A stretch of 15,425 nt of DNA from an uncultured Coriobacteriaceae bacterium (GCA_900549525.1 UWSJ01000043.1:1-15425), one strand, 5' to 3'; shown: positions 6,580 to 14,295, counted from the stretch's first letter. Program-made: numbers and translations. Notes: a model not told the origin generated them from the sequence alone.

Positions 6580-7857
6580 TTAGCGGCGCTTTCTTACGAG
6601 ACGCACGAACGTGAGCACGAGGCCCACTGCGGCGACGCCCGCGAGTACGTGGAAGACGAACGAGAAGCCCGCCAGGAAGATGTCCGGCCTGCCCTCGACG
6701 TAGCTCGTGACCGTCTCGCCGGCAACGGCGCTCATGCGAGCGTAGAGCAACCTCGAGCAGCCCGAGATGCCGATGGCCATGCCACCGTAGCGTGCGAGGC
6801 TCGAGAGGCTACCGGCAAACCCGAGCGCCCCCTCCGGTGCCGCCCCCATGAACAGCGCGTTGTTGGGTGACTGGAAGATCGACGTGCCGAGCGACATAAG
6901 CGCCACGAACGCGACGATGCGCCAGACGGGACTGACCTCCACGAGCGTACCCACCAACAGGAGGCCGCATACATAGACGACGAGCCCCAGGCAGGTGGGA
7001 GGCTCGTAGCCCACGCGGTCGGCCACAGACCCCGAGAGGGGCCCCACGAAGGCGTTCACCACCGGCAGCGTCATGAACAGCAGACTCGACGTCTGGGCAG
7101 AAAAGCCGTGCGCGTCCTGGAAGTAGAACGGAAGGACGAACTCGGACGCCCCGATGCCCATGAAGACGATGAGCATCGTCGCGAAGTTGATGACGAACGT
7201 GGCGCTGGAGAAGCAGGCCCTGGCGGATCCGAGAAACGACGTGGCGCGCGGCGAGCCGGGAACCGGGCGCACGTGCGGAAGCGTGCGCAGGCCAACGAGG
7301 AACGACACGACGCCCACCGGCACGTTGATGAGGAAGATGCCCTCCCAGGGGAAGGCGGAGACGATGGCGCCGCCGAGGACGGGGCCGGCCATCATCCCGA
7401 GCGCCACGAAGGTGGAGAGCAGGCCCATGGCGCGCCCGCGCTCGCGGCTGGGAAACGCCTCGGTGATGATGCCCATGTTGTTGGCCATCGCCGCGGCGCA
7501 GCCGACGCCCTGCACCACGCGCGCCGCCACGAGGACGGGAAGCGCCTGCGCAAGCCCGCAGAGAAGCGACCCCACCGTGAACACCACGACTCCCGCCTGG
7601 AACACGTACACCTTGCCGTGCACGTCGCCGAGACGGCCAAACGGCAGCGTCCCCACGCACGTGGCAAGCAGATACACCGAGGACACCCACTGGATCTGGT
7701 CCCCGGCGGCAAGCTCCTTCTGCATCACGGGAAGCGCCACCGTGACGATGCTCGAGTCGAGGCAGACCATGAACGTCATCACGAGAACCGTGAACAGGAT
7801 CGCCCACTTGTTGTGGCTGCGGCCTCCCGACAGGCGGCGTCCGTCCGTAGAACTCAT
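6580..7857 (-). CDS. MFS drug/solute exporter, DHA2 (EmrB/QacA)-like
   Basis: A 425-aa inner-membrane proton antiporter of the major facilitator superfamily. Motif D1 of the drug exporters is LDSSIVTVALP (33-43), motif A is GRLGDVHGK (74-82), and the TM4 motif RVVQGVGCAAAM and motif C region GMMAGPVLGG are present. I count 12 hydrophobic segments. Most DHA2 members have 14, and the two extra helices between TM6 and TM7 seem absent. The start at 7855-7857 (MSSTDGRR) is preferred over the longer frame because GGAGG lies 6 nt upstream. The substrate is unknown. It lies upstream of fchA-folD on the same strand and divergent from gltX, with a GC-rich hairpin in its leader. Confidence 0.88.
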   Translation of the reverse strand: MSSTDGRRLSGGRSHNKWAILFTVLVMTFMVCLDSSIVTVALPVMQKELAAGDQIQWVSSVYLLATCVGTLPFGRLGDVHGKVYVFQAGVVVFTVGSLLCGLAQALPVLVAARVVQGVGCAAAMANNMGIITEAFPSRERGRAMGLLSTFVALGMMAGPVLGGAIVSAFPWEGIFLINVPVGVVSFLVGLRTLPHVRPVPGSPRATSFLGSARACFSSATFVINFATMLIVFMGIGASEFVLPFYFQDAHGFSAQTSSLLFMTLPVVNAFVGPLSGSVADRVGYEPPTCLGLVVYVCGLLLVGTLVEVSPVWRIVAFVALMSLGTSIFQSPNNALFMGAAPEGALGFAGSLSSLARYGGMAIGISGCSRLLYARMSAVAGETVTSYVEGRPDIFLAGFSFVFHVLAGVAAVGLVLTFVRLVRKRR

Positions 7858-7876
7858 GCACACCCTCCGCGTCACG

Positions 7877-7895
7877 GCGCCGCACCGCGCGGCGC
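7877..7895 (-). promoter_or_regulatory. GC-rich hairpin in the leader of the MFS gene
   Basis: A perfect 7-bp inverted repeat, GCGCCGC then 5 nt then GCGGCGC, lies about 20 nt before the MFS start codon and just upstream of its ribosome site. It may be an mRNA structure affecting translation or an operator. No partner regulator gene is adjacent. Confidence 0.4.
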
Positions 7896-7946
7896 GCACT
7901 GAGACATCCTAGCGCCTTGCCGCCATGCCGCAGCCCACCCCAACGC

Positions 7947-7952
7947 TATACT
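7947..7952 (+). promoter_or_regulatory. Candidate -10 box of gltX
   Basis: TATACT lies 38 nt before the gltX ATG, giving a leader of about 32 nt. No standard -35 is seen 17 nt upstream; TTGCCG at 7917-7922 is too distant at a 24-nt spacer. Confidence 0.5.
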
Positions 7953-7990
7953 TTTTGCCGTATGTGAAAACGCCACAAGGAGGACTCTCC

Positions 7991-9490
7991 ATGTCCGACA
8001 CAACCCAGGCGGCCCGTCCCGTCCGCGTCCGCTTCGCCCCCTCGCCCACCGGCAAGCTCCACGTGGGCGGCGCGCGCACGGCCATCTTCAACTGGGCCTT
8101 CGCCCGTGCCAACAACGGCACGTTCATCCTGCGCATCGACGACACCGACCCCACCCGCTCCACCGAGGAGAACACCCAGATCATCCTGCGCGCCATGCGC
8201 TGGCTTGGCCTCGACTGGGACGAGGGTCCCGAGGTCGGCGGCGACTTTGGCCCCTACAAGCAGACCGAGCGCCTCGACCTGTACAAGCAGGCGGCCCGCA
8301 AGCTCTGGGACGAGGGCCGCGCCTACCCCTGCTTCTGCACGCCCGAGCAGCTTGCCGCCGACCGCGAGGCGGCCCGTGCCCGCAAGGACCCGTTCCAGGG
8401 CTACCAGCGCCGCTGCCGTCACCTCTCCCGCGAGGAGGCGGAGGCACGCATCGCCGCCGGCGAGCCGTACGTACTGCGCATCAAGGTGCCCGAGGACCGC
8501 GGCGACGTCGTGATCCACGACGCGGTGCACGGCGACGTCACCTTCGACGCCAAGGAGCTCGACGACTTCGTCATCTTCCGCTCCGACGGCACGCCCACCT
8601 ACAACTTCGCGACCGTGGTTGACGACGCCATGATGGGCATCACCCACGTCATCCGCGGCGACGACCACCTCTCCAACACGCCGCGCCAGGTCATGGTGTA
8701 CGAGGCCATGGGCGCGCCCGTGCCCACCTTCGCGCACATCTCCATGATCCTCGGCGCCGACGGCAAGAAGCTCTCCAAGCGCCACGGGGCCACGTCGGTC
8801 GAGGAGTACCAGGGCGCGGGGTACCTCCCGGACGCCTTCGTGAACTACCTCGCCCTGCTTGGCTGGAGCCCCGATGGCGAGACCACGATCGTCCCGCGCG
8901 ACGTGCTCGCCCGCACGTTCTCGCTCGACCGCGTGAGCAAGAACCCGGCCACCTTCGACCCGGCCAAGCTCGACTGGATCAACGCCGAGTACCTCGCGGC
9001 CATGAGCGACGAGGACTTCACGGACAAGGTCATGGTGCCCGAGCTCGTGGAGGCGGGCCTGCTCGCAAGCGCCGACGCACGTCCGCGGCCGTGGCTGCTC
9101 GCGCTCGCCAGCGTGGTAAAGCCGCGCACGAAGCACCTTGGCGACGTGCCGGGCATCTGCGGGATGGTCTTCGGCACGGCAGAGACGCTTGCCTTTGACG
9201 AGAAGGCCGTGAGCAAGGGCCTCGCCAAGGACGGCATGAGGGCCGTGCTCGAGGCCGCCGCCGCCAAGCTCGAGGCGATCGATGAAGACGCGTGGAGCGC
9301 CGACGCCGTCGACGCCGCGCTTGACCCGCTGCCGGAGGAGCTGGACGCCAAGAAGCGTCTCGTCTTCCAGGCCGTTCGCGCCGCAGTGTGCGGCAACCTC
9401 GTCTCGCCGCCGCTCGGGGCCGTCATCGAGCTCGTGGGCAAGGCCGACGCGCTCGCCCGCATCAGGCGTGCGGAGACGATGGCGCTGTAG
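7991..9490 (+). CDS. gltX: Glutamyl-tRNA synthetase
   Basis: A 499-aa class I aminoacyl-tRNA synthetase that charges tRNA-Glu in the cytoplasm. The HIGH-type signature is FAPSPTGKLHVGGART (15-30) and the KMSKS-type loop is KKLSKRHG (259-266). A zinc site as in E. coli GluRS is present: Cys114-x-Cys116 and YQRRCRH with Cys142 and His144. RGDDHLSNTPRQ (222-233) is also characteristic. The ATG at 7991 is chosen over the in-frame ATG at 7925 because AAGGAGG (7977-7983) stands 7 nt before it and the extra N-terminus does not resemble the family. It is the only plus-strand gene, divergent from the MFS gene, with its own terminator. Whether it also charges tRNA-Gln for GatCAB cannot be decided here. 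Confidence 0.97.
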   Translation: MSDTTQAARPVRVRFAPSPTGKLHVGGARTAIFNWAFARANNGTFILRIDDTDPTRSTEENTQIILRAMRWLGLDWDEGPEVGGDFGPYKQTERLDLYKQAARKLWDEGRAYPCFCTPEQLAADREAARARKDPFQGYQRRCRHLSREEAEARIAAGEPYVLRIKVPEDRGDVVIHDAVHGDVTFDAKELDDFVIFRSDGTPTYNFATVVDDAMMGITHVIRGDDHLSNTPRQVMVYEAMGAPVPTFAHISMILGADGKKLSKRHGATSVEEYQGAGYLPDAFVNYLALLGWSPDGETTIVPRDVLARTFSLDRVSKNPATFDPAKLDWINAEYLAAMSDEDFTDKVMVPELVEAGLLASADARPRPWLLALASVVKPRTKHLGDVPGICGMVFGTAETLAFDEKAVSKGLAKDGMRAVLEAAAAKLEAIDEDAWSADAVDAALDPLPEELDAKKRLVFQAVRAAVCGNLVSPPLGAVIELVGKADALARIRRAETMAL

Positions 9491-9519
9491 CTCGCGCTGT
9501 TACGGCACACGCGTATGAA

Positions 9520-9556
9520 GAAGGGGCGTCGGAGCAGATCCGGCGCCCTTTCTCTT
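9520..9556 (+). terminator. Intrinsic terminator after gltX, possibly bidirectional
   Basis: About 30 nt after the gltX stop, AAGGGGCGTCGGA pairs with TCCGGCGCCCTT (one bulged G and one G-T pair) around a 4-nt loop, followed by TTTCTCTT. On the minus strand the hairpin is followed by CTTCTTCATA, so it may also stop transcripts from the converging membrane-protein gene. The rest of this 108-nt gap holds nothing else. Confidence 0.8.
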
Positions 9557-9598
9557 GTGCTCTCAACGCGAGCGAGAGTCAACCATTGCAGAGACGCA

Positions 9599-11026
9599 CT
9601 AGGACTGCGGGCCCTTCGGCTTGATGCGCACGCGCACGCCGCTCTTGGCGGGACGCACCGTCACGGCCTTCTTTGACGGGTGCACGGTCACGGCCCCCTG
9701 CCTGCGCGAACGGGCGGCAACGGAGCCACGGGCGGCCGCGGCGGTACCAAACCTGCCGCCCGACGCCTTCGCGACGAAACGGTGCCAGCGGTGGTACAGG
9801 CTGCCCTTGGTGTGCGAGGAGTGCAGCCCGAGCATCGTCACGGCAAAGGCCGTGGGCCCGAAGAACGTGAAGATGCGCCAGATGAGGAAGCCCGCCGTGG
9901 CCGCCGAGCCAAACCAGGGGCCGAGGAAGAGCGCGAAGCCTCCCTCGGCACCGCCGGTGCCGCCAGGCAGGGGCACGATGGTGGAGACGAGCTGCACCAT
10001 GGAGCCCGCGGCCAGGCACGTGAGCGGGTCGACGCTCTCGCCGAAGGCGTGCAGCACGAACCACGGCATGATGTAGAGCGACGCCAGCTGGAAGAGCGTC
10101 ACCACGAGCGTGACCACCATGTCCGACAGATGCGTGGCCGAGCGCTTGAAGGCCTGCGAGAACTCGTCGACCTGGTTGTTGAGCATGTCGTGCCACTTGT
10201 CGTGGTTCTTCACCCACCCACGCCTCGAGGCGCGGGCGAGCAGGGCGTTGCCGACACGGCGCACAAACCCCGGGCAGAGGCACACGACGAACAGGCCTGC
10301 AAGCTCAAGGGCGTGCCCCGCAAACACGAGCAGGTTGATGAAGACGATGTCGCCGTAGCTCTCGAGGAAGAACTCGAACTTGGCGAGCAGCATCACGGCC
10401 GCAAAGACCACCACGCCCACCTGGAACATGATGAAACGGGAGAACTGCACCGCCGACGCCTCACCCACCGAAAGACCAGCCTTGGTGAGCTCGTAGATCT
10501 GCGATGGCAGGGCCCCCATCTGCATGGGCGTGAGGTTGCCAAAGAAGACTCCCGACGACTCCACCGCCATGAGGTCGCGCACGCCGATGGGGCACCCTGG
10601 GTCGAGCATGGCGGAGACGACGTAGGCTCCCACGCCAAAGATGAAGTAGAGCACGGCGCACACGAGCGCGCCAAAGAGCCACCGCGCGTCGACGTTCTGG
10701 AAGGCCGAGACGAACTCCTCGATCTGGCCCGAGAAGAACAGGAACGCAACGTAGGCGGCGAACACGAGCGCGATGAACTGCGCGCCGCGGGCGGCCTGCT
10801 TCTTGTCGGGATTGGCGACCTTCTCAGATGACGCACCCTTGGGACGGGCCGCCACCGGCGACCCGTCAAGGCGGGGCTTCGGTGCACGGGGGCGGTGTAC
10901 GGCCGCAGCAGGAGCAACCGTGGAAGAAGGCGCCACAGAAGCGCCCTTGTGCCCCGGTGCCGCAGGATGGCTGCCTGACACCATACCCGCAGGTCTCGCC
11001 TCGTTGTTCTCAGGAGTCAGCGCCAT
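9599..11026 (-). CDS. LPG-synthase-TM/UPF0104 family membrane protein (putative flippase-type)
   Basis: A 475-aa protein with a multi-helix core from about residue 83 to 400. It carries the family's hallmark PLPGGTGGAEGGF (352-364) and the earlier block LTPMQMGALPSQIYELTKAGLS (165-186). This domain is the flippase half of MprF and also occurs alone. No lysyl/alanyl-transferase domain is attached, so the lipid or glycan moved is unknown. Residues 1-80 are a Pro/Ala/Lys-rich, probably disordered extension. The C-terminal tail is strongly basic, with three 9-residue repeats starting at 446, 455 and 464 (VTVHPSKK, VTVRPAKS, VRVRIKPK). The start is uncertain: ATG at 11024-11026 has only a GGGGG-like site 3 nt upstream, and TTG at 11081-11083 would add 19 residues. 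It stands alone on the minus strand after the kinase-like gene. Confidence 0.82.
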   Translation of the reverse strand: MALTPENNEARPAGMVSGSHPAAPGHKGASVAPSSTVAPAAAVHRPRAPKPRLDGSPVAARPKGASSEKVANPDKKQAARGAQFIALVFAAYVAFLFFSGQIEEFVSAFQNVDARWLFGALVCAVLYFIFGVGAYVVSAMLDPGCPIGVRDLMAVESSGVFFGNLTPMQMGALPSQIYELTKAGLSVGEASAVQFSRFIMFQVGVVVFAAVMLLAKFEFFLESYGDIVFINLLVFAGHALELAGLFVVCLCPGFVRRVGNALLARASRRGWVKNHDKWHDMLNNQVDEFSQAFKRSATHLSDMVVTLVVTLFQLASLYIMPWFVLHAFGESVDPLTCLAAGSMVQLVSTIVPLPGGTGGAEGGFALFLGPWFGSAATAGFLIWRIFTFFGPTAFAVTMLGLHSSHTKGSLYHRWHRFVAKASGGRFGTAAAARGSVAARSRRQGAVTVHPSKKAVTVRPAKSGVRVRIKPKGPQS

Positions 11027-11101
11027 GGGCCCCCAGCCGGTCGTGACGCCTGCTCCGACGAAACGGGGGAACGGCGTGCGCAAGCTTCAGATATCTTGTC
11101 G

Positions 11102-11107
11102 ATTCTA
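11102..11107 (-). promoter_or_regulatory. Candidate -10 box for the LPG-synthase-TM gene
   Basis: The minus strand reads TAGAAT (5 of 6 to TATAAT), 75 nt before the ATG at 11026. The same hexamer occurs at 11165-11170 and, upstream of the kinase-like gene, at 11925-11930. None has a good -35. Confidence 0.3.
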
Positions 11108-11120
11108 ACGCCACGACAAC

Positions 11121-11152
11121 GGCCCGGAACGCCTTCGGAGGCGCTCCGGGCC
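11121..11152 (-). terminator. Strong stem-loop downstream of the cytidylate-kinase-like gene
   Basis: GGCCCGGA and TCCGGGCC form 8 bp. After one A/C mismatch CGCCT and AGGCG add 5 bp around a TCGG tetraloop. It lies 53-84 nt past the stop of the upstream minus-strand gene and just before the candidate promoter of the next. There is no T-run, as in many high-GC terminators. Confidence 0.5.
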
Positions 11153-11170
11153 GTAATACCATGCATTCTA

Positions 11171-11196
11171 AATAACCGCCACCTGCCTATCGGCGG
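11171..11196 (-). terminator. Second, weaker hairpin with T-rich tail after the kinase-like gene
   Basis: On the minus strand CCGCC pairs with GGCGG across an 11-nt loop, followed by TTATTTAGAAT. It starts about 9 nt after the stop codon. The stem is short, but the tail fits an intrinsic terminator better than the hairpin at 11121-11152 does. The two may work in tandem. Confidence 0.4.
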
Positions 11197-11204
11197 CGTC
11201 CGTC

Positions 11205-11870
11205 CTACTCCGCAGGCTTCTGAGTCCGGGCCTTCTCAACGGCGGCGACCTTCGTGCGATATGCCGCCGCAATGATGTCGCAGCAGCCCTGACGCCCAAA
11301 GCGGGCACGGTTCACCACAAGGTCCTTGTCCGAGTGCAGCTTCCACTTGCCGGCGGAATAGCGCTTATAGAAAAGCTCGCGGGCGCGCTGCATCCGCTTC
11401 ACGAGCTTCCGCGCCTTCTTGTCGGTAAGGCCGCGCTTACCGCCCACGATGGCGACGCGCGCCGCGAGCGGGGCGGTGACCAGCACCGAGATGAGGTTCG
11501 GGTTGTCCTTGAGGATGAAGTCGGAAAGACGGCCCTCGATGATGCACGACTCGGTGGCTCCAAGGTCGCGAATGACGCCCTCCATCTGCTTGAAGAGCTT
11601 GTCGGCGGCAGAGCGGGCGTCGACGCGGTCGGGCAGGAAGGCGCTGACCTCAGCCGCGAGGCTCTCGTCATAGGCGGCGATCTGATCGGTCGTCACGCCA
11701 GCGCGCACAGAGGCACGTACGAGCAGCTCGTTGTCGTACAGGGGAATACCGAGCTCGAGCGAGAGCATCTTGCCAATCTCGTGGCCCTCGGCGCCAAAGT
11801 CACGAGCGATGGTGATGACGACGGGGTTGTTGTCAACGTCGGTGCTGACCGGGACGTTAATGTCGGGCAT
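11205..11870 (-). CDS. Cytidylate kinase-like family protein
   Basis: A 221-aa predicted soluble protein of the cytidylate-kinase-like (Cytidylate_kin2-type) family. The N-terminal NPVVITIARDFGAEGHEIGK (15-34) and the following LSLELGIPLYDNELL give the beta-strand, glycine loop and helix typical of these proteins (ITISREFGSGGREIG in many members). The loop GAEGHEIGK is not a standard GxxGxGK[ST] P-loop, so nucleotide kinase activity on CMP is not assured. A basic stretch GKRGLTDKKARKLVKRMQRA follows the middle part, where such kinases have their lid. The ATG at 11868-11870 is chosen because GGAGG lies 5 nt upstream; the longer frame to 11915 runs into a terminator hairpin. It is separated from the ABC transporter operon by that hairpin. 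Its role is unknown. Confidence 0.8.
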   Translation of the reverse strand: MPDINVPVSTDVDNNPVVITIARDFGAEGHEIGKMLSLELGIPLYDNELLVRASVRAGVTTDQIAAYDESLAAEVSAFLPDRVDARSAADKLFKQMEGVIRDLGATESCIIEGRLSDFILKDNPNLISVLVTAPLAARVAIVGGKRGLTDKKARKLVKRMQRARELFYKRYSAGKWKLHSDKDLVVNRARFGRQGCCDIIAAAYRTKVAAVEKARTQKPAE

Positions 11871-11894
11871 GGATTCCTCCAGACGATATGGGAA

Positions 11895-11922
11895 GGGACG
11901 GGCAGCTTTGACCACCCGTCCC
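11895..11922 (-). terminator. Terminator of the amino-acid ABC transporter operon
   Basis: GGGACGGG and CCCGTCCC form a perfect 8-bp stem around a 12-nt loop, 21 nt after the last permease stop codon. On the minus strand it is followed by TTCCCATAT, a weak T-rich tail. Confidence 0.6.
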
Positions 11923-11943
11923 CGATTCTACGACCCTCAAGAC

Positions 11944-12582
11944 CTACGCAGCCACGACGCGGCGCTGGTAGGCGCGCACGATGAGCGAGATGCCGAAGTT
12001 CAGCACGAAGTAGAGCAGGAACGTGAAACCGTACAGCAAGAGAACCTGCGAGAGGTTCGACGTCTGGGCCATGACGACCTTCGTGGTGTACATGAACTCG
12101 GCGACGTTGACGCCCGCCAGGTACGAGGAGTCCTTGATGACCGTCGTGCACTGGCTGAAGAGAGCCGGGATGACCGTCTTGAACGTCTGCGGCAGGATGA
12201 TGAGGCGCATCGTGGCAAAGAACCCAAAGCCCTGGGACTGGGCGGCCTCAAACTGGCTCGTGGGGATGGAGTTGAGGCCACCGCGGATGATCTCGGCCAT
12301 GACCGCACTCGTGAAGATGGTGAACGCGAGCACCGAGATGAAGATGTAGTTGCCCTTGACGGTGAAGTAGATGAAGAGAATCCACAGCAGGTTAGGCGTG
12401 CAGCGGAAGAGTTCGATGTAGGCGCTCACGAGCAGCGACAGCGGCTTCACGGCGTACTGCTTCACGAGCGCGAGAACCGTGCCGAGGGCAATCGAAAACA
12501 CGATGGCAAGGGCGGAGATGATGATGGTGTTGCCAAATCCGCCCATGATGAACCCGAGGTTGGCGGCGTTGAAGATCTCCAT
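11944..12582 (-). CDS. Polar amino-acid ABC transporter permease (second)
   Basis: A 212-aa inner-membrane permease of the HisM/GlnP family. The cytoplasmic coupling loop that contacts the ATPase is EIIRGGLNSIPTSQFEAAQSQG with the EAA motif at 112-114, followed by FATMRLIILPQ. The N-terminal segment GFGNTIIISALAIVFSIALG and IELFRCTPNLLWIL are typical of the family. The ATG at 12580-12582 comes 3 nt after the stop of the other permease with AAGGAGG 8 nt upstream, so the two are translated together and most likely form a heterodimer. It is the last gene of the operon and is followed by a hairpin terminator. Confidence 0.93.
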   Translation of the reverse strand: MEIFNAANLGFIMGGFGNTIIISALAIVFSIALGTVLALVKQYAVKPLSLLVSAYIELFRCTPNLLWILFIYFTVKGNYIFISVLAFTIFTSAVMAEIIRGGLNSIPTSQFEAAQSQGFGFFATMRLIILPQTFKTVIPALFSQCTTVIKDSSYLAGVNVAEFMYTTKVVMAQTSNLSQVLLLYGFTFLLYFVLNFGISLIVRAYQRRVVAA

Positions 12583-12585
12583 GGG

Positions 12586-13332
12586 TTACGCCTCCTTCGC
12601 GGGTTCGGGGGTCACGCCGGGAATGACCTTGGCGCGGGGACGCTGCTTCGAGCGCTTCTCGAGCCACTGCACGAGGATGGCGAGCGGGAAGCAGATGAGG
12701 AAGTACAGCAGGCAGCACATGATGTAGCCCTGCAGGTAGCCGTACGTGGAGACGAAGTTATCGGCGTTGTACATGAGGTCTCCGCCAGCGATGAGCGCCA
12801 GCACCGAGGTGTTCTTCACGAGGTTGAGGGCCTGGTTGCAGAGCGGGGGAAGGATCACCTTGAACGTCTGCGGCAGGATGATGTAGGCGTAAGACTGCAC
12901 GCGCGTGAAGCCCTGGGACTGCGCGGCTTCCATCTGACCGTGCGGGACGGCCTCGATGCCCGTGCGAATGACCTCGGAGATATAGGCCGCGTGATAGAGG
13001 CCCACGCCCACGAAGCCAAGCACGAAGGGTGCGATGCGCACGGCAGACGCCGACCCCGTGATGGCCTGCAGGATCTTGGGGCCCGCGGCGTACATGAAGA
13101 ACACCTGCACCGGCAGCGGCGTGTTCTGGTAGAACTCGACGTACACGCGGCTGATGGCGCGCAGCACCCTCGAGCGCGTCGTCGAAAAGACGCCGAGAAT
13201 GGTCCCGAGGACAATGGAGAGCGCGAGACCGGCGACGACGACCCGTAGCGTGAAGAAGAACCCCGTCCAGAGGGTGTCCATCTGGCTAAAGGTCATCGAC
13301 CAGCGTAGCGGGTCAAGAAGACCGTCAAGCAT
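12586..13332 (-). CDS. Polar amino-acid ABC transporter permease (first)
   Basis: A 248-aa membrane permease of the same family as its downstream partner, with a longer basic C-terminal tail (EKRSKQRPRAKVIPG). The early segment TLWTGFFFTLRVVVAGLALS and the VEFYQNTPLPVQVFF block (65-79) are standard for glutamine/glutamate/aspartate transporters. The coupling loop EVIRTGIEAVPHGQMEAAQ has the EAA at 135-137. The ATG at 13330-13332 has AAGGA 5 nt upstream. It is separated from the binding-protein gene by 99 nt containing a 12-bp GC stem-loop, which may lower permease expression relative to the binding protein. Confidence 0.94.
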   Translation of the reverse strand: MLDGLLDPLRWSMTFSQMDTLWTGFFFTLRVVVAGLALSIVLGTILGVFSTTRSRVLRAISRVYVEFYQNTPLPVQVFFMYAAGPKILQAITGSASAVRIAPFVLGFVGVGLYHAAYISEVIRTGIEAVPHGQMEAAQSQGFTRVQSYAYIILPQTFKVILPPLCNQALNLVKNTSVLALIAGGDLMYNADNFVSTYGYLQGYIMCCLLYFLICFPLAILVQWLEKRSKQRPRAKVIPGVTPEPAKEA

Positions 13333-13361
13333 CTCGTTCCTTCCGTTCTAGCTTCCGAACA

Positions 13362-13393
13362 CGCGCCCGGGCGACTCAAGCCGCCCGGGCGCG
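13362..13393 (-). promoter_or_regulatory. Intercistronic 12-bp GC stem-loop in the ABC transporter operon
   Basis: CGCGCCCGGGCG and CGCCCGGGCGCG form a perfect, all-GC 12-bp stem with an 8-nt loop, about 38 nt after the binding-protein stop. There is no T-tract after it on the minus strand. The position between binding-protein and permease genes suits an mRNA-stabilising or attenuating element that makes more binding protein than permease. Confidence 0.7.
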
Positions 13394-13431
13394 ACACAAA
13401 AGATCCCTGGTAGGTGACCGACCGACAGAGA

Positions 13432-14295
13432 CTAGAGCAGCTTCCAGTCAGAGATCTCCTGGTCAACCCAACCGTTTCCGAGCAGCTCGTTGACCTTGTC
13501 GTCGACGACCTTGGAGAGGTCGGAGTCCTTCTTGGTGGCGATGCCGTACTTCTGCTCGCCGAACTTCACGTCAGGAGCAAGCAGCTCGGTGGAGTCGTCG
13601 ATGTAGCCGCCAAGGATGGAGCGGTCGACGGAGAAGACGTCGATGTTGCCAGAGTCCAGGGCACTCTTGATGGACGGGTAGTCCGGGAACTCCTGGAAGG
13701 TCGGCGTGGCCGAGACGCCCTGGTCGGAGAGCATCTTGGTGATGGCGTCCTTGGTCGTGGACCCCTGCGACACGCCGATGATCTTGTTGTCGAGGCTCTT
13801 GAGGTCGGCAAGGCCGGCGTCCTTCTTCACGAGCAGGCCGATGTAGTCGGTACGGTACGGCGTGGAGAAGTCCCAACTCTGCTTGCGCTCGTCGGTGATG
13901 GTGTAGGTGGCGCACACGATGTCGAGCTGGTCGTTGTCGATGAGCGGGCCACGGGTCTTGGGCGTCACGTCCGTGAAGGCAACGAGCTCCTTCTCCTTGG
14001 CCTCGTCATAGGAGACGCCGAGCACGGCCGCGGCGATCTGGTAGCACAGGTCGATCTCGAGGCCCTGGTAGGTGTTGGTGGCCGGGTCGAGGTAGCCATA
14101 GCCGGGGACGTCCTTCTTCACGCCGGCGTTGAGCTTGCCGCGGCTCTTGATGGCGTCGACCTTGGAGCCCGACGAGGAACCGGTCGACGAGGAACCGGTG
14201 GAGGCGGAGCCGCCACATCCAACGAGACCGAGGCCCGCGACGGCGGCGGTGGCGCCGAAGACGCCGAGGAACTGACGACGAGTGATGTTCTTCAT
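13432..14295 (-). CDS. Aspartate/glutamate-type ABC transporter substrate-binding lipoprotein (PEB1-like)
   Basis: A 287-aa family 3 solute-binding protein anchored outside the membrane. The signal has a twin-arginine motif, TRRQFLGVFG (5-14), a hydrophobic core and a lipobox LVGC with Cys27, then a Gly/Ser linker. The mature part closely follows Campylobacter PEB1a, which binds aspartate and glutamate: shared blocks include KTRGPLIDN, ATYTITDERK, SQGSTTKDAI-type, EFPDYPSIKSALDSGNIDVFSVDRSIL and KYGIATKKD. The ligand is therefore inferred to be an acidic amino acid. The ATG at 14293-14295 is preferred because AAGGA lies 8 nt upstream, whereas the ATG at 14302-14304 overlaps that site. It lies between the ATPase and permease genes of the same operon. 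Confidence 0.93.
   Translation of the reverse strand: MKNITRRQFLGVFGATAAVAGLGLVGCGGSASTGSSSTGSSSGSKVDAIKSRGKLNAGVKKDVPGYGYLDPATNTYQGLEIDLCYQIAAAVLGVSYDEAKEKELVAFTDVTPKTRGPLIDNDQLDIVCATYTITDERKQSWDFSTPYRTDYIGLLVKKDAGLADLKSLDNKIIGVSQGSTTKDAITKMLSDQGVSATPTFQEFPDYPSIKSALDSGNIDVFSVDRSILGGYIDDSTELLAPDVKFGEQKYGIATKKDSDLSKVVDDKVNELLGNGWVDQEISDWKLL

Noticed and set aside
7946..9136. 396-aa minus-strand open frame opposite gltX
   Set aside because: Mirror of gltX codons (Val/Ala/Gly/His-rich) without a ribosome site; GluRS motifs are all on the plus strand.
9680..10831. 383-aa plus-strand open frame opposite the LPG-synthase-TM gene
   Set aside because: Low-complexity Arg/His/Glu-rich translation with no start site support. 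The minus strand has the PGGTGGAEGGF hallmark and membrane helices.
11871..11915. 15-residue N-terminal extension of the cytidylate-kinase-like protein
   Set aside because: It would overlap the terminator hairpin of the ABC operon and has no good ribosome site, whereas GGAGG stands 5 nt before the ATG at 11870.
11731..13248. 505-aa plus-strand open frame opposite both permeases
   Set aside because: Runs across two real genes and a terminator, with the composition of a mirror frame. Not a gene.
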